From Fasciola hepatica (taxonomy: Eukaryota; Platyhelminthes; Trematoda; Plagiorchiida; Fasciolidae), in assembly GCA_948099385.1 (NCBI GenBank), contig CANUEZ040000028.1, positions 1,240,001 to 1,304,000 of the forward strand: DNA of 64,000 bases. The letters are read 5' to 3'. The translations under genes and the position numbers were made by a program. Position 1 is the first letter of the stretch. Each line of letters begins with the position of its first letter. The notes beneath the pieces are model-generated. The model had not been told where the DNA came from and made no database searches. It worked only from the letters and a program-made list of their open reading frames with translations. This document shows, piece after piece, positions 1-10,559 of the stretch.

Positions 1-1037
1 AGTCATATAATCGTTTCTTTAGGAAAAGTTGGCCCGATCTGAAGAAACGCATATTACTGAATGGGGAATAATATTTACCGAACACGGATTCAAGTGTGGT
101 CCAACTTACCCCCAGGTTTTCGGCATGGTGGATTAGTAAGGTGGTAACTGGGCCGGATCCCATCATATTCAGACAAAAAGAAAACAGGAATAGTGTCATC
201 CATGGATTTCCTAATATTCCTGCGTACGATCTTTTATGACCATCCCCAATGAAATACTGAGTGATCTTTTTCTTGATACGCCGGCAAGAACTTCGTTGCA
301 AATCGTTTTCAATGGCAGCTTTTTCGCGAAGAATAGTTATTGGTTCATTTATTCCAGGTGGGTCGCGAAATAAAGCACCAGTCACACAGTAGTGTAAAGT
401 GATAGCTCCAAGTAAAAGCACTGCTCCCTCATAGGCGTACTCCTCGATTAAATAAACAATGAAATAAGGCAAAGTGAGGGCTGCAAACCCGGCGCCTGAC
501 AAGGATAAACTCAAGGCTGTCGATCTTCTACGCTTGAAGTAGGTGGTGCAAATTGTCAGCGACGGTGTATAAACTAGAGTCAGACCTAGACCTGTATTCA
601 AGTGATTTATTGTTTTCTCCGAACACTAACCGAAAATGATTCCATAGCCCAGAGCGACTCCATAGAACTGCTCACTTAGTGCAGCTATAACGAGACCAGT
701 AAAACACAGAACACCCCCGCTCATCACAACAATTCGATCGTTGTATCGATTGCATAATGCGACTGCAAATGGAGCTACAGGAAATCAACCATAGTCTGAA
801 CAGATTACCAAGCAGGAGCCGTATTGCTGCTGAAAATCCGCTCAAACCTGCAGCAAGAGCAGAACTTGTGTGAAACTTGTTGATTATTTCCACATAGAGT
901 ACGGAATATCCCTTTTCATATCCCGCGGTGAGATAATGAGAGATAAAAGCCCCTAGAACTATAACCCAAGCCCAGCCTTTATCCTGGAATGAATTTTCAT
1001 CGGTGACGCTAACTGCTTCAGCCATCTTTGACCCCAA
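1..1037 (-). CDS. Monocarboxylate-transporter-like (SLC16/MCT) major facilitator, 5' part, runs off the window
   Basis: Proton-linked or facilitated carrier of small monocarboxylates, or a related orphan MCT, expected in the plasma or another membrane. I read three exons: 809-1037 (start ATG at 1037; a second ATG four codons later is possible), 631-774, and 591 down to at least 110. Removing introns 775-808 and 592-630 keeps one frame. The first exon carries the family's N-terminal signature as DKGWAWVIVLGAF at residues 19-31, opening TM1. Exon 2 reads into TM3-TM4 with the R-x-VVMSGG-like stretch (RIVVMSGGVLC). Exon 3 starts GLGLTLVYTPSL and continues YFKRRRSTALSLSLSGAG, the usual MCT TM4-TM5 pattern, then a charged cytoplasmic loop rich in Lys and Arg, and TM7. 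A GTAAGT donor-like site occurs at 109, but the frame also stays open to base 1, so the next splice is undecided. The visible part is about 320 codons, against roughly 450-500 or more for full-length members. Substrate cannot be predicted. Confidence 0.85.
592..630 (-). other. 39-bp intron in the MCT-like gene
   Basis: Minus strand begins GTTAGT and ends AATACAG. It lies between ...GYGIIFG and GLGLTLVY..., is phase 1, and its removal gives the family's uninterrupted G-x-G-L-G stretch. Unspliced reading hits a TAG at once within the donor. Confidence 0.85.
775..808 (-). other. 34-bp intron in the MCT-like gene
   Basis: Minus strand begins GTAATC and ends TTCCTGTAG. Exon 1 ends in phase 1 after LLL; removal joins the leftover G to CT to give Ala, and the reading passes directly into APFAVALCNRYNDR, which restores the MCT TM2-TM3 pattern. 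Without removal the frame reaches a frame with no family similarity. Introns this short are typical of flatworm genes. Confidence 0.85.
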
Positions 1038-2504
1038 AACTCCGCACCACGAACATTGAGCGGGCTAGCCGTAGGGTGCGCGTGAAGAGTTCATAGACTT
1101 TAGCCCATTAAAACACTACCGGTCTGACAATCCACTTTCCAGAGTCATTTGATCTTTGTCATCTAGCGTACTTTTGTCTTCTCCTTGTTATCCGAATTCA
1201 CTCTGCCATGATTTGACTAATTTAACAATAATTACCACGATGGGTCAGATTTTTGCTGTGATGATCTACATCATAGCGACAGCCCTCTTCATTCACGTTT
1301 TTAACACGTGTATCGTTTAACCAACCATTGGCTGTCAAGCGTGATTGCTGTCTGACCGTAGCTTTTGCGCTTGCTGTCACGTTTTCAAATAGAGGCTAGC
1401 CACTATCTCTCCCAGTCGCCTTCTCATTCTCACGAGTCATGGACAATACCATTCTGGTTACCGTATTTGTACGGCCCCCAGCTTGAGAGCCACACTCAAG
1501 CGGTCCATGTATTACAAAGAGCCGAAGAACACGTTTATAAAGGAAACGGAGAAGCCCCCTGACAACACGAATCTCCGGCTGCTGCCACTATGTGAGAGCC
1601 AAATTCTTTAAGAGGACTTATTCCCAGGCAGATTTCCAGGGTTGTGTGATATCCGCTGTCTTTTATCTCCAGTCCGAATAAAGCTGATGGTTGAGTGATC
1701 ATCATCGTGGACTTTATACCTTTGCAAGGTCGGTAAATCTCACCCCACGGATTCCCCGGTGAACACGTTCTCTGGTCCTTGTCACTACGTGGACCACCTT
1801 CGCGGTACTCTAACACTGGGCTTTGTAAGAACACGCTAACCTGAATGGTGTTCTCCACCGCTGGTGAGAACTACAGTGGGATCGGGTGACAGTTTTGCGT
1901 GTGTTTGGGGGCTCCCGTGAAGAGCGCGCGTGAGCAACGGCCGAACAGCCAACGAGCGTGGCAGTTGGCGTTCAGATAAAAGTAATTCATGGCAAGTGGA
2001 TGAACGAAGGTAATCATTACTGCATCTTGAGGTTGCCGCTCCCACTCTTTTCACCGCAGATCATTTTCTCATTCGGTGTCCCCTTAAGGACCACAGTCAC
2101 GTTCCGAAAATCAGTGTCCCGTGTCGTGTGAAGAAAGCACAGACAAATATTGTTGTTTTTTTGTCGTAGTCGTAAACTGATCAAACTTGACCTTGAACAG
2201 AGCCCCGAAGTTTTAATTTCTGCCTCTCTTTTGACATTTAGCGTCGTTCAAAATTTCTTGCATCATCTTCTCATCTCTGCTCTGTTTCTGACAAACCTTT
2301 TACTTACGGCGTTTCCTAGTGCTACTGTTAACTAGCCATTTCCAACCCGTCTAAAAGGGAAGATCTCAAGAATTTACCGACGCGACTAGGCCCTCCTGCC
2401 GAGTAACACATAACTGTGTACATATTCGGTGGCAACATGGTATGTAATCGTTTGAAGTCGTTCAGTTGTAAGAATCGGAATGCCGCAGGACCACAGCCAG
2501 CGGA
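1038..2504. other. Upstream region of the transporter gene, no gene recognised
   Basis: The stretch holds the 5' flank of the minus-strand transporter, so its promoter should lie here, but I cannot place a convincing core element. Several short open frames (for example 1365-1562 plus, 1535-1858 minus, 1836-2054 minus) have no family resemblance and overlap one another on opposite strands, as chance frames do. Confidence 0.5.
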
Positions 2505-2990
2505 CATAATAATAATAGTGATGATAGTAGTAAAAATAATAATATTAATATTAGTAACAGTGATAGTAGTAGTGATAGTAATTATAAGGATATTATTATT
2601 CATGGTATATTTCGCGGCCGTGATCGAGAGGCACGCGTGAAAGCATGATCAGAGAGTACTGTTTCACTCAAGAAGATGGAAGATTCACAAATTTTACAGG
2701 GGGAGTCGCAAATTAAAGCAATAGAGGAACGAGGCTAGGGGAGTTAAAGTGAGGAAAAGTGAAATAGGATACACCGTAGGTATGGCTCAATCTCGAGTGA
2801 GCTGGGGCAGTAGTAAGGAGTCGAAGTATGAAGTACAATATTCACACGGATGATGCAAGAAATAGGTCAGTGATGCATACTGAAGTTCGTCTTTAAAGGC
2901 AGTTGGTGTTGATGCAAGGAGACGGGTAAAAAATTCATGGAGGTGAGTGGATGAATATTAATTTTCATAGAATTGTGGATAAGAAAATGA
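2505..2990 (+). repeat. AAT-rich microsatellite followed by an AG-rich dispersed repeat copy
   Basis: Positions about 2505-2600 are an imperfect AAT/GTA repeat. It is followed by a conserved head (GGTATATTTCGCGGCCGTGA..GAGAGGCACGCG) that recurs near 49020-49070 on the minus strand and, more weakly, near 63690, each time beside an AAT/ATT run. The following purine-rich bases have only loose likeness to the copies at 10946-12330 and 63748-64000. The head is certain as a repeat; the far end is a guess. Confidence 0.55.
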
Positions 2991-3416
2991 AAGTACCTGC
3001 TGAAAAGGTGAGATAATTTTTACGAGAAGCAGTAAGTATCATCTAAATTCGGAGATTCGCAGCTGGTGGAAGAAAGATTGAGTTCCAAGAAGGAATGATC
3101 AGCAAAAGGAATACCGTGTTCAAGAATAACAAAAATAATGCAAAAATGATAAATATAAACATTTGCAATAGGCCAGGTGACGCGGTTAAAATGACATTTA
3201 TTTTGCGAGATGCCAGCATTTCTTTCAATCTTCTCAGTCTCGGAAGTAAAACATGCGATTTCGCGTTTAAATGGAGCAGAGAGCAAAACAATGGAATCGA
3301 TAGTGTCAAGCGAAATTAGGAAACCATTCGGTAAACCTGATTGGTTACCGCCACGGCAAGCATACATTGTGGGTCAGAAGTTTGTGTGCACACAATGGGG
3401 GCCCAAGTCTACTTAT
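2991..3416. other. No gene recognised
   Basis: Overlapping short open frames occur on both strands (3020-3367 minus, 3043-3309 minus, 3095-3319 plus), none with recognisable motifs. They lie just 3' of the minus-strand Penelope-like fragment, so part of this could be that element's untranslated 3' flank. Confidence 0.4.
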
Positions 3417-4259
3417 CAACACAGCCTCACAAAAAGCTAGAAGGTTGGGTCCCGATTCCATGCAATCACTCGGAACGCTTGACCCGGATCAATCCGATGA
3501 CGAAACGTCACCAGGTGTTTCGCGATCGATGAAGCCGGGTTTCTAGTCGTCGTCTGTTGTCCGGATGGAGGATGACTCATCCACTGCACTAACCACTTCG
3601 GTACATGCTCCCCCATTCTTTGACTGAGGCAACGATCCGTTCTGCCTATGTAGGTGTCACCGCAGCTGCAGGTGAACTGATAAATGATGTGAGAGGCATT
3701 TAGGTCCGCGACACTGTTTGAATGTGTTTGGAGGTTTAGTCGTTTGGTGGTTTGTGAAATCTGCAACTCAGCCGCCAAGTAGGTGCGCTTTAGCGCACAC
3801 TTTAGATTTTGGCTAATCCGATTGAACAGATGATCTCCTTTAAACGGCAATACTAGAGTAACTCGTTTCTTCTCGACCGTGTAGACTCGTACGGTCTTAG
3901 GCCTTTCTCTTTTGTGGATCTCAGTGAACTTATCCGGGTATCCATTGGCAAAAAGAGTTCGGGATAAGAACTCTTCTTCCTTTTTCAGTTGGTCTACACT
4001 GCAGATTTTACGCGCTCTGTGGAACAGGGTTTTGACCAAGCCTTTTTTTGTAGGCAACTGGAGCGAAACTGGAGAACTGAATATATTGTCCACTCCATGT
4101 TGCTTTACGATGGATAGTCTTCTGAATTGTCCCATTTGCAAGTTTTATTATCATGATATCCACAAAAGGGAGACTACTGCCCCTCTCTGTTTCACACGTG
4201 ACTGATAGATTGGGTTGTATGGTGTTCAGTAGGGTTGAAGAACTTGGTAAACCATTCAA
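3417..4259 (-). pseudogene. Penelope-like element, 3' part: RT thumb plus GIY-YIG endonuclease (copy 1)
   Basis: Encodes the C-terminal part of a Penelope-like retroelement protein. From 4259 downwards the frame reads the RT end (NTIQPNLSVTCETERGSSL, PFVDIMIIKLANGT, then a Trp-Ser-Gly-Gln-Tyr block like the family's WTGQY), and a frameshift near 4050 passes to the 3437-4141 frame (HRARKICS, KGDHLFNRI). The GIY-YIG nuclease follows: FTCSCGDTYIGRTDRCLSQR then EH. The Cys-x-Cys before YIG and the R...R..EH spacing are the known Penelope-type arrangement. The upstream RT palm with its catalytic aspartates is missing, because the fragment stops where the inverted copy 2 begins. It cannot move by itself. 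Confidence 0.85.
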
Positions 4260-4557
4260 ACAGTGTCGCGGACCTTAATGCCTCTCACATCATTTATCAT
4301 TTCACCTGCAGCTGCGGTGACACCTACATAGGCAGAACGGATCGTTGCCTCAGTCAAAGAATGGGGGAGCATGTACCGAAGTGGTTAGTGCAGTGGATGA
4401 GTCATCCTCCACCCGGACAACAGACGACGACTAGAAACCCGGCTTCATCGATCGCGAAACACCTGGTGACGTTTCGTCATCGAATTGATCCGGGTCAAGC
4501 GTTCCGAGTGATTGCATGGGATCGGGACCCAACCTTCTAGCTTTTTGTGAAGCTACC
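4254..4557 (+). pseudogene. Penelope-like GIY-YIG endonuclease fragment (copy 2, inverted)
   Basis: A second copy of the endonuclease domain only, on the opposite strand to copy 1 and nearly identical in sequence. It begins at the same point (NSVADLNASHIIY), keeps CSCGDTYIGRT and the EH, and ends at the same stop (4538-4540). I see only a handful of substitutions against copy 1 (Gln to His, Ser to Pro, Asn to Asp among them). It has no RT. Head-to-head partial copies are a known habit of Penelope-like elements. The large palindrome arm begins two bases after this fragment's likeness to copy 1 fades. Confidence 0.85.
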
Positions 4558-4559
4558 TT

Positions 4560-6040
4560 TATCGGTCTGCTTTCGTGAAACGTGACGATTGCACCCTTAT
4601 TTATCAGCCTTTATTCTCCCTCGGAAATCTCTTCATTGGCTTTTATTTAGATCTTCCACCTTACCATTAACTAGTATAACCTCAAGCTTGGCGATTTCCA
4701 AAGCCCGAACAAGTAGACTCTGCCATTCCCTCATCCGATGGAACTCTTATCGACGACTTCAAACTCCAGCTCTCTTTTCTATGTCAGCCTCGGGGAAACA
4801 CGTTTTCTATTACCTACTGACTTCTACCGCGGTTATCTGCTCGCTCCTGTTCGACCGCTAGTCAGTATGGTGCATTCCCATTATTCCAGTCTTGTGGGGC
4901 ACGTCTTTCGCACGTCTGAGCACTCCAGGTACACGTGTTCCGCCTCTCCCCTTATCTCCTCAGGCCTTCATCACAATAACCACCTATAAAAATATTGACC
5001 AGTTGATCTTCCCTTACCAGTCTTTATCAGTTTTTCCCGGTATCCGCACCTTTATTCTGATCGCCTCATCGGTTGCCATTTTTGGGCGCTTGTCTCCGTC
5101 AGCGCACCCATCTCATGGCTCGCTTATCGAAGTGGGAACCAGTAAACCTACCTTTACCTGTTCTACTCGGTCATTCTGGCTCATTTTATTCATCAGTATC
5201 TGTTCATTGTTGATACATTACAGTACACTCCTTTTGAAACACACCTCACAGATGTTGCTCCCCTGACTTTCACAACCAGTTTCATCTTTGCTCTCGCTTC
5301 CTCTCACATTGTGTTCATTTTGAACACAAATATTTCGGTCCGCTGGAAAAGTCTGCCGACAAAATTATTCTACTATTTTCGCCAACCGACCCTCATTATT
5401 CCATCTCAATGTTCTTACCGTGACCCACCTCTAGTTTTCTATCACTACACAATCTATCCACCAGAGTTACTCTCATTACATTTTCCGTACTTTTTGAGGA
5501 GAACAGAAGTATGTTTTGATCTTTCCTGTTTTCTCAGTTGAGCCATTTGTGTTTTTGTCCCATCTATGCGTAATCCTATCACCCTAGCCACAACCACTGA
5601 ATTCGGGCCTGCCTGTAAAACTCTTATTTGCCGGGCGAAGGTGCCCCTACCACCATCCAGTCAGTTCATGTTTTTGTCCGTACTCTTCAAGCTTGCCCGC
5701 AGTTATTCCAGTTTGATTCATCAACTCAACCTCGTCATTGCAAGCATCATGTGATCATACACACAAGCAAGTTCCGGCCCTCCCGAAACAAACCACTATT
5801 ACATCTTGCCATCATAGAGCCGCTGGCTAATACCTTATCCTTTGCAGAGTAAACCACACATAAAACCAAAGTGGATTATGGAGGGCGGTCACAATACTAG
5901 AAATAGCAGTAGTCATGACTATGCATACCCGGAGAGCCCTCTCGGAGATAGGCAGCTGGAGATTATTTAGCCCCACCAGCATCCTGCGCAAAGTGCTACA
6001 TATGACCATCCAGTCGCACGTCTCTCAGCTTCTAATAGGA
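4560..6040. other. Pyrimidine-rich stretch, no gene recognised (mirrored at 22703-24183)
   Basis: The plus strand is rich in C and T, with many short proline/serine/leucine-rich frames in all phases (4589-4861, 4892-5266, 5311-5541 and others) that look like composition effects. No motif of a known protein family. In the right arm the same sequence reads purine-rich and runs on into the 24-29 kb region. Confidence 0.5.
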
Positions 6041-6044
6041 ATGT

Positions 6045-6300
6045 TTGCTTTACCGAGCTCAAAGTGGATGTCTCATAAATAAGTGTCGCCTGATCAACCT
6101 CTTATGGTTCCCAGAAGCCCGTGGCAGAGCGGATGAAGGTAAACAAGTGCAAGTATGTTGCCTTTATTTCAGCGAGGCACTTGAGTCTGTGAAGCATCGG
6201 CTTCCGCCACCAGAGCTGGGGTCACTTGGTACAAGTGGAGCGATTCAAAGGTGGCTTGACGGCTTCTTCAATAGTAGACTTTTTACGGTGAAGTAGGTGA
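6045..6300 (+). pseudogene. Non-LTR reverse transcriptase fragment (mirrored at 22443-22698, minus)
   Basis: About 80 residues resembling the RT palm of CR1/Jockey-group LINEs: CLYFSEALESVKHRLPPPEL then GSLGTSGAIQRWLDGFFNSR and LFTVK. In the family this is F-L-D-F-S-K-A-F-D-S-V-N-H-R-L; here the first catalytic Asp is replaced (YFSEALES), so the fragment is inactive. No flanking RT motifs can be followed. It differs from elements A and B, so a third LINE lineage is present. Confidence 0.65.
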
Positions 6301-8540
6301 CTGGAACTCTAATTCTAAAGACGTCACCAGTGGAGAAGCGCAGTATCCAAACTGGGCCTACTGCTGTGTCTTCCACTGCCAAACGAATAATCCTCAGTTT
6401 TACAGTCACCCGGCTCGTTTTACAGGTAATGCAAGCTCAGAGGTGGCTCACAGGTGAGAGGACTTCAGCAGAGGCACATTTGTCGTTCTAAACTGGGCCC
6501 ACAAGAGAAACTCACCTCTTAATTCCAGGGAAAGGCACTTGTTGTCACGGCTAGGGACAACGCTGACGGCCACACACGAACAAAGCCAATTCATCATGGA
6601 TGCTGTAAACAGGGTCGAATACCTAAGAACCTTGGTAAATTCGATTTTTGGGGGTTGGGCTATTGTGCAGCAGCAGCACAAAATGCATGCGATGGGCCCT
6701 TCAGATTGAAGTCTGCATCGTTATACCCAAAACCAAAGATTTTCGAGCCAGTGTGTATTTGAATTTTTGCCTCCTAGAGAACATACGCATACAAGCATGG
6801 TCAACCTCTTACAATTAGGACGCCACCTGTTTGGAGAAAATGAAGTGTCTTTCGGCTGGTATGGTCGGGGGGACCATAGGCAGGAAGGACGAGTAAAGCC
6901 TCCAGGACCTCGGAAGGCAAGAGACCACGAGGGGACATAGTGAGGGTCTTCGAGGCAGCAAAAGGCTTTCTTGATCTTGGTCGGGATATTAATTGCCAGA
7001 ATGTATTCCGAAGTCTTCCAGAAAATATGTGAGCCTAGTAAAGTGCTAGGCTGCGGCGGGGCAGTTGCCACATCCTGTTCCTTGTTCTCTCCAAGAATAG
7101 ATCGGAAATTTTCCTGTTTCCCTCGAAACTTACTGTGCAACTTCTTCTGGATTGAGAACAAAGGGTGAGACGAGTTTCCGGGTAAGCCTAGGTTTGTTTT
7201 TGTTTGATGTTTGCTTTCTGAGAACCTGCCGTATTATGGAATGCTTAGCACAGTTTTTGGCTGCCTTTAGCTTGACAGCAGCGCCCATTTTTACTTGACG
7301 GTATCCCAAAGTGACCCGTTTTGCAATTGTCGAACCTAGATGCTGTTCGTTAGGCTTGCAAACGAACCATTCTTCAGTGATCTTGTGACTCGTAGGACAC
7401 GACCTCGAAACCCGCAAGTATAAAAGAGTGTCGGTGGTCTAGATTTGCACTAGGAACGATCATTATGACGTTAATAGCATCGCGGGTTTTGGTGCGATCC
7501 AATTACAATGAGTGGCGAAGGAATGTCAATCGCTCGAGTGGGCCGAAATCAGCGCATTTCGATGGATACGACACAGAGTCACCGGTAAAAGGTGAAAGCA
7601 CTTTTTATAGTAGAAAAATACCAGCCAGTGGAGAAACCTGTGTAACTCATTCTTCCGACGAACGAGCCGGAGGTTTACACATTGACGGAGGAGACTGCAC
7701 ACAAGCCCAACCCAGACGACCATGCAGACGCGGCGTAGTATTGGCGTGGAAGCCAAAGATCTCTAGCGTAGCACGGAAGAGAAGTTCGACAGGGAAAGTG
7801 GTGCGAAAACCAGGGACACACAAAAACAAGGCTTGGGCACATACGGAACGACAGGGATGAGGCATTTAGGACTAGATCAAATCAAGGCAAGCAGACTGGT
7901 AGTGTTATTAAAATGTAAAAGTCGAGGGCCTATTGAGTAGAGAACCAACCCAAAGTAAAACCGCATACATGGAAAAATGTGAAAAGCAGTAGGCCAGAAA
8001 AGATAAATCAAAGGTAAAAAGAGAAGGACAAAACTGATGTCGGTATACGACTGGAAAAGGAAAAACTAAATTGGGATCAGAAACTTCCGAATGGGAATTT
8101 CATAAACAGCTTGGTTCAACGTCACAAGGCTAGTCGTACTGAACTGCACTTGCTCGACAGCTTCAAATTCGGGGCTTGTCTTCCTCGCGCCCTTTGCGCA
8201 TGTCGAACTCTAAGAAGATCACGAACACTAGGGGAAGAACCAATCGATATCGCTGTCATGCACGGATACGCTCCTTCTTGGTACTGAACTTAGTTTATGC
8301 TTCACAATAAACAGTACTGACCGATCGATCTGGCCATGCGTGGACTGCTCTTCCTTGTTGGCGCATGGAAGCACATGTCTCCCATCCCTTGCCTTCCTAC
8401 TTGCGCGCTTGTTTAATTACCTTTTTCCTGCGGGACAGCCTCGAGCTGCCCTACACCGTGCCCCTATTCATCTTAAGTTGTGTTTGGCTTTTATATATAC
8501 AAACCTTATAACCGTCTGTAATCCAGCTGAAAATCCTTGG
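6301..8540. other. Unassigned open frames, no recognised gene (mirrored at 20203-22442)
   Basis: Frames of some length are 6721-7161 (minus, 146 codons), 7130-7417 (minus, Lys-rich, 95 codons from a TTG, ending next to a GTAAGT donor-like site at about 7136) and 7465-7860 (plus, 131 codons from an ATG). None resembles a family I know. The two homopolymer indels between the palindrome arms lie inside the 7130-7417 frame and shift about 14 residues, which argues against strong coding constraint. They could be exon remnants, but I would not call a gene. Confidence 0.35.
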
Positions 8541-8559
8541 AAAAAATACCCAAATATTC

Positions 8560-10200
8560 AACTTGGTTTCACACTCTGGGAAAGTTCAATATACTGACCC
8601 ACAATTTTTCCACTTTCATCACACTATCTCCTGAACTACCTACGGAAGCTCCAAAGACACTCCATAAGCGTGCTAAGGTCTCGGGTACGAATCAAGCAAC
8701 TAGTACTGTCAGGCTTAGATAAACTGGGAACATACCACCTCGGCCAGTTGTCCACCCATGCTCAGTAACTCTCGTTATTGTTTATGGTGCGGCCAACAGG
8801 GAGATCAACGGAGTGGAAAGAAAGGTGGAGGACCTACATAAGCAGACCCAGTGAATCGATGATGTTCCACTAAAGATATCCCAGATATCCAGTATAATGG
8901 AACCAGGGCCTAACCATGGCGGGCCTTTCCTTGGACTCAGCAGCTGCCGAAATTCATGAGCAAAAGGCCAACGCCAAAAAAGCTATAGTCTTCAACTTTC
9001 CTGACCGGTTGCTCCTGCCGTCGAAGAAACTTGTCATACTGAATGCTTACAACATGGCACACTGCAGGTTCTATTGCACGCTGCTGCGCAAAAGGTCACA
9101 ACGCAAAGAATGTCCTTTGAAGTTCCAGTTTACCGAAAAAATAACAGCTAGGGAATTTACAGGCCGTTGGCAAATCATTTCTAACTCCACCCTATTTAGA
9201 ACAACCGGAATATTACCGGATAAAACGGCCCTTCAAATAGAGTTGATTCGATGAATGAAAAGTACCTCAGCGTCACCAGCGCAAAACTATGGCTGAAACA
9301 TCAGTCTCCCAGGAACCCCACAGCCCGTTGAGCAACTCCACAACACAAATATCCTCAGTAGTCTGAACTACGCCAGTTGACCTGAACCTGACTACCACCC
9401 CTCCTCCAGTACGCCCTCCTAGTAAACAGCCCTGCCTTCTACCACCAACCTCCGCTTCCACAAATAGCAACGATACCAATGCCCAAATAACTGTGAGCCC
9501 AGAGCCACTGAAGTCCCGTGCATTCGGGCTTGCTGCTGCTCACGGCAACCTTCTGCACACTATCTCAACACCGAGGAAGACTCCGGGCAAGTCTGTTGCC
9601 AACAGTCCACCCCGCCCCAACTCACGTCACACAGTCTTGCGGACACAAACCGTTCATAAATGCCATGATCTACTACAAATTCAAGCGGTCGATCAACCAA
9701 CAGAATTCTGCGCCCTCACAGCTTTATCTATTCCGACTACCGCCGTAATTCCCCCGTCGGTTTTCCCAGAGCCCCGTCTGGAACCTCCACCAGGAACTCG
9801 AAGTATATCCAAATTAATCCGTGCATACCGGCAAGCAGGACACCACCATGAGTCGTAATAAAGCAGCCAACTCCGCCTCGCTGTATGAGCGTGGTATCTC
9901 GACTGGTCGACAAGGTTCTGCCAACTCCGCATTGTTATAGAGGCCATAACGGCCGCCAAGCAATGCATCACCATGCATCGGGAACAAAATTACCATATCC
10001 TTTGAGTACGTCAAAACAGTGTTCCAACCGTCTGGCTGAATGCCAGCACTCTCTGCCAAACCTATGTACCCAGTTTCCCCAAATCCCAGCGACTCATTCA
10101 AATAACCCCCAGCTGAATGAAAACAAAGGCCCTGATTCTCGAAATACACAGTTTTTCCCGAACACAAAACGGGCCAGCGCAACCAACCACGGTTAATTGT
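8560..10200 (+). pseudogene. Element A ORF1 (RRM-like domain, proline-rich tail)
   Basis: 8916-9254 encodes KAIVFNFPDRLLLPSKK, NAYNMAHCRFYCTLLRKRSQ, CPLKFQF and, near the end, LPDKTALQ, matching element B (VVFNVPDRLPLSS, LRKRSHRNMCPLLFQF, APDKTPLQ). The closing P-D-x-T-x-x-Q block is common in LINE ORF1 proteins after the RNA-binding fold. After a stop and frameshift at about 9254, a Ser/Pro/Thr-rich frame runs to about 10196. In this arm it is broken by TGA at 9364-9366; the right arm has TGC there and keeps a 189-codon frame (18885-19454, minus). The likely start region is near 8560-8700, but no start can be fixed. Confidence 0.7.
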
Positions 10201-10559
10201 TCGGTCATGGCCGAGAGGTAACCATCAGCCAATTATGTATCCCGTTGAACCTAGTCACTAGTACCTTCTACCATCCCGCCTGCCACTGCCCGTTAAGTCA
10301 ACTTCCAATACCCCACCTGGCTACTCCATCCACCCCGGAAATCCCACCTCCACAAATGACCACATTTATCTGAAGGCATCCCAGTGACGGAGCCTCACCC
10401 GCTTATCAAAAACCCTTGCTTCGCTCTGCCGACTCCTCACTTCTAATTGTAATTTAGACTCCATCGCTCCTATACATGAAAACCCTGAAGTTATGTGCCC
10501 ATTTCCCAATGCTTGCCATCTTGATGATGTTGACCAGCTACGCCCGACGATGCAGCTGC

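Larger units (their letters stand above)
3417..4557. repeat. Small inverted repeat formed by the two Penelope-like fragments
   Basis: Arms of about 300 bp at 3420-3722 and 4255-4557 are reverse complements (paired positions sum to about 7977) around a roughly 530-bp centre containing the RT end of copy 1. The arms include the coding end and about 12-15 bp after the stop codon. Confidence 0.85.

Noticed and set aside
2328..2640. Ile/Val/Thr-rich frames on both strands over the AAT-rich microsatellite
   Set aside because: Pure products of the simple repeat, not proteins.
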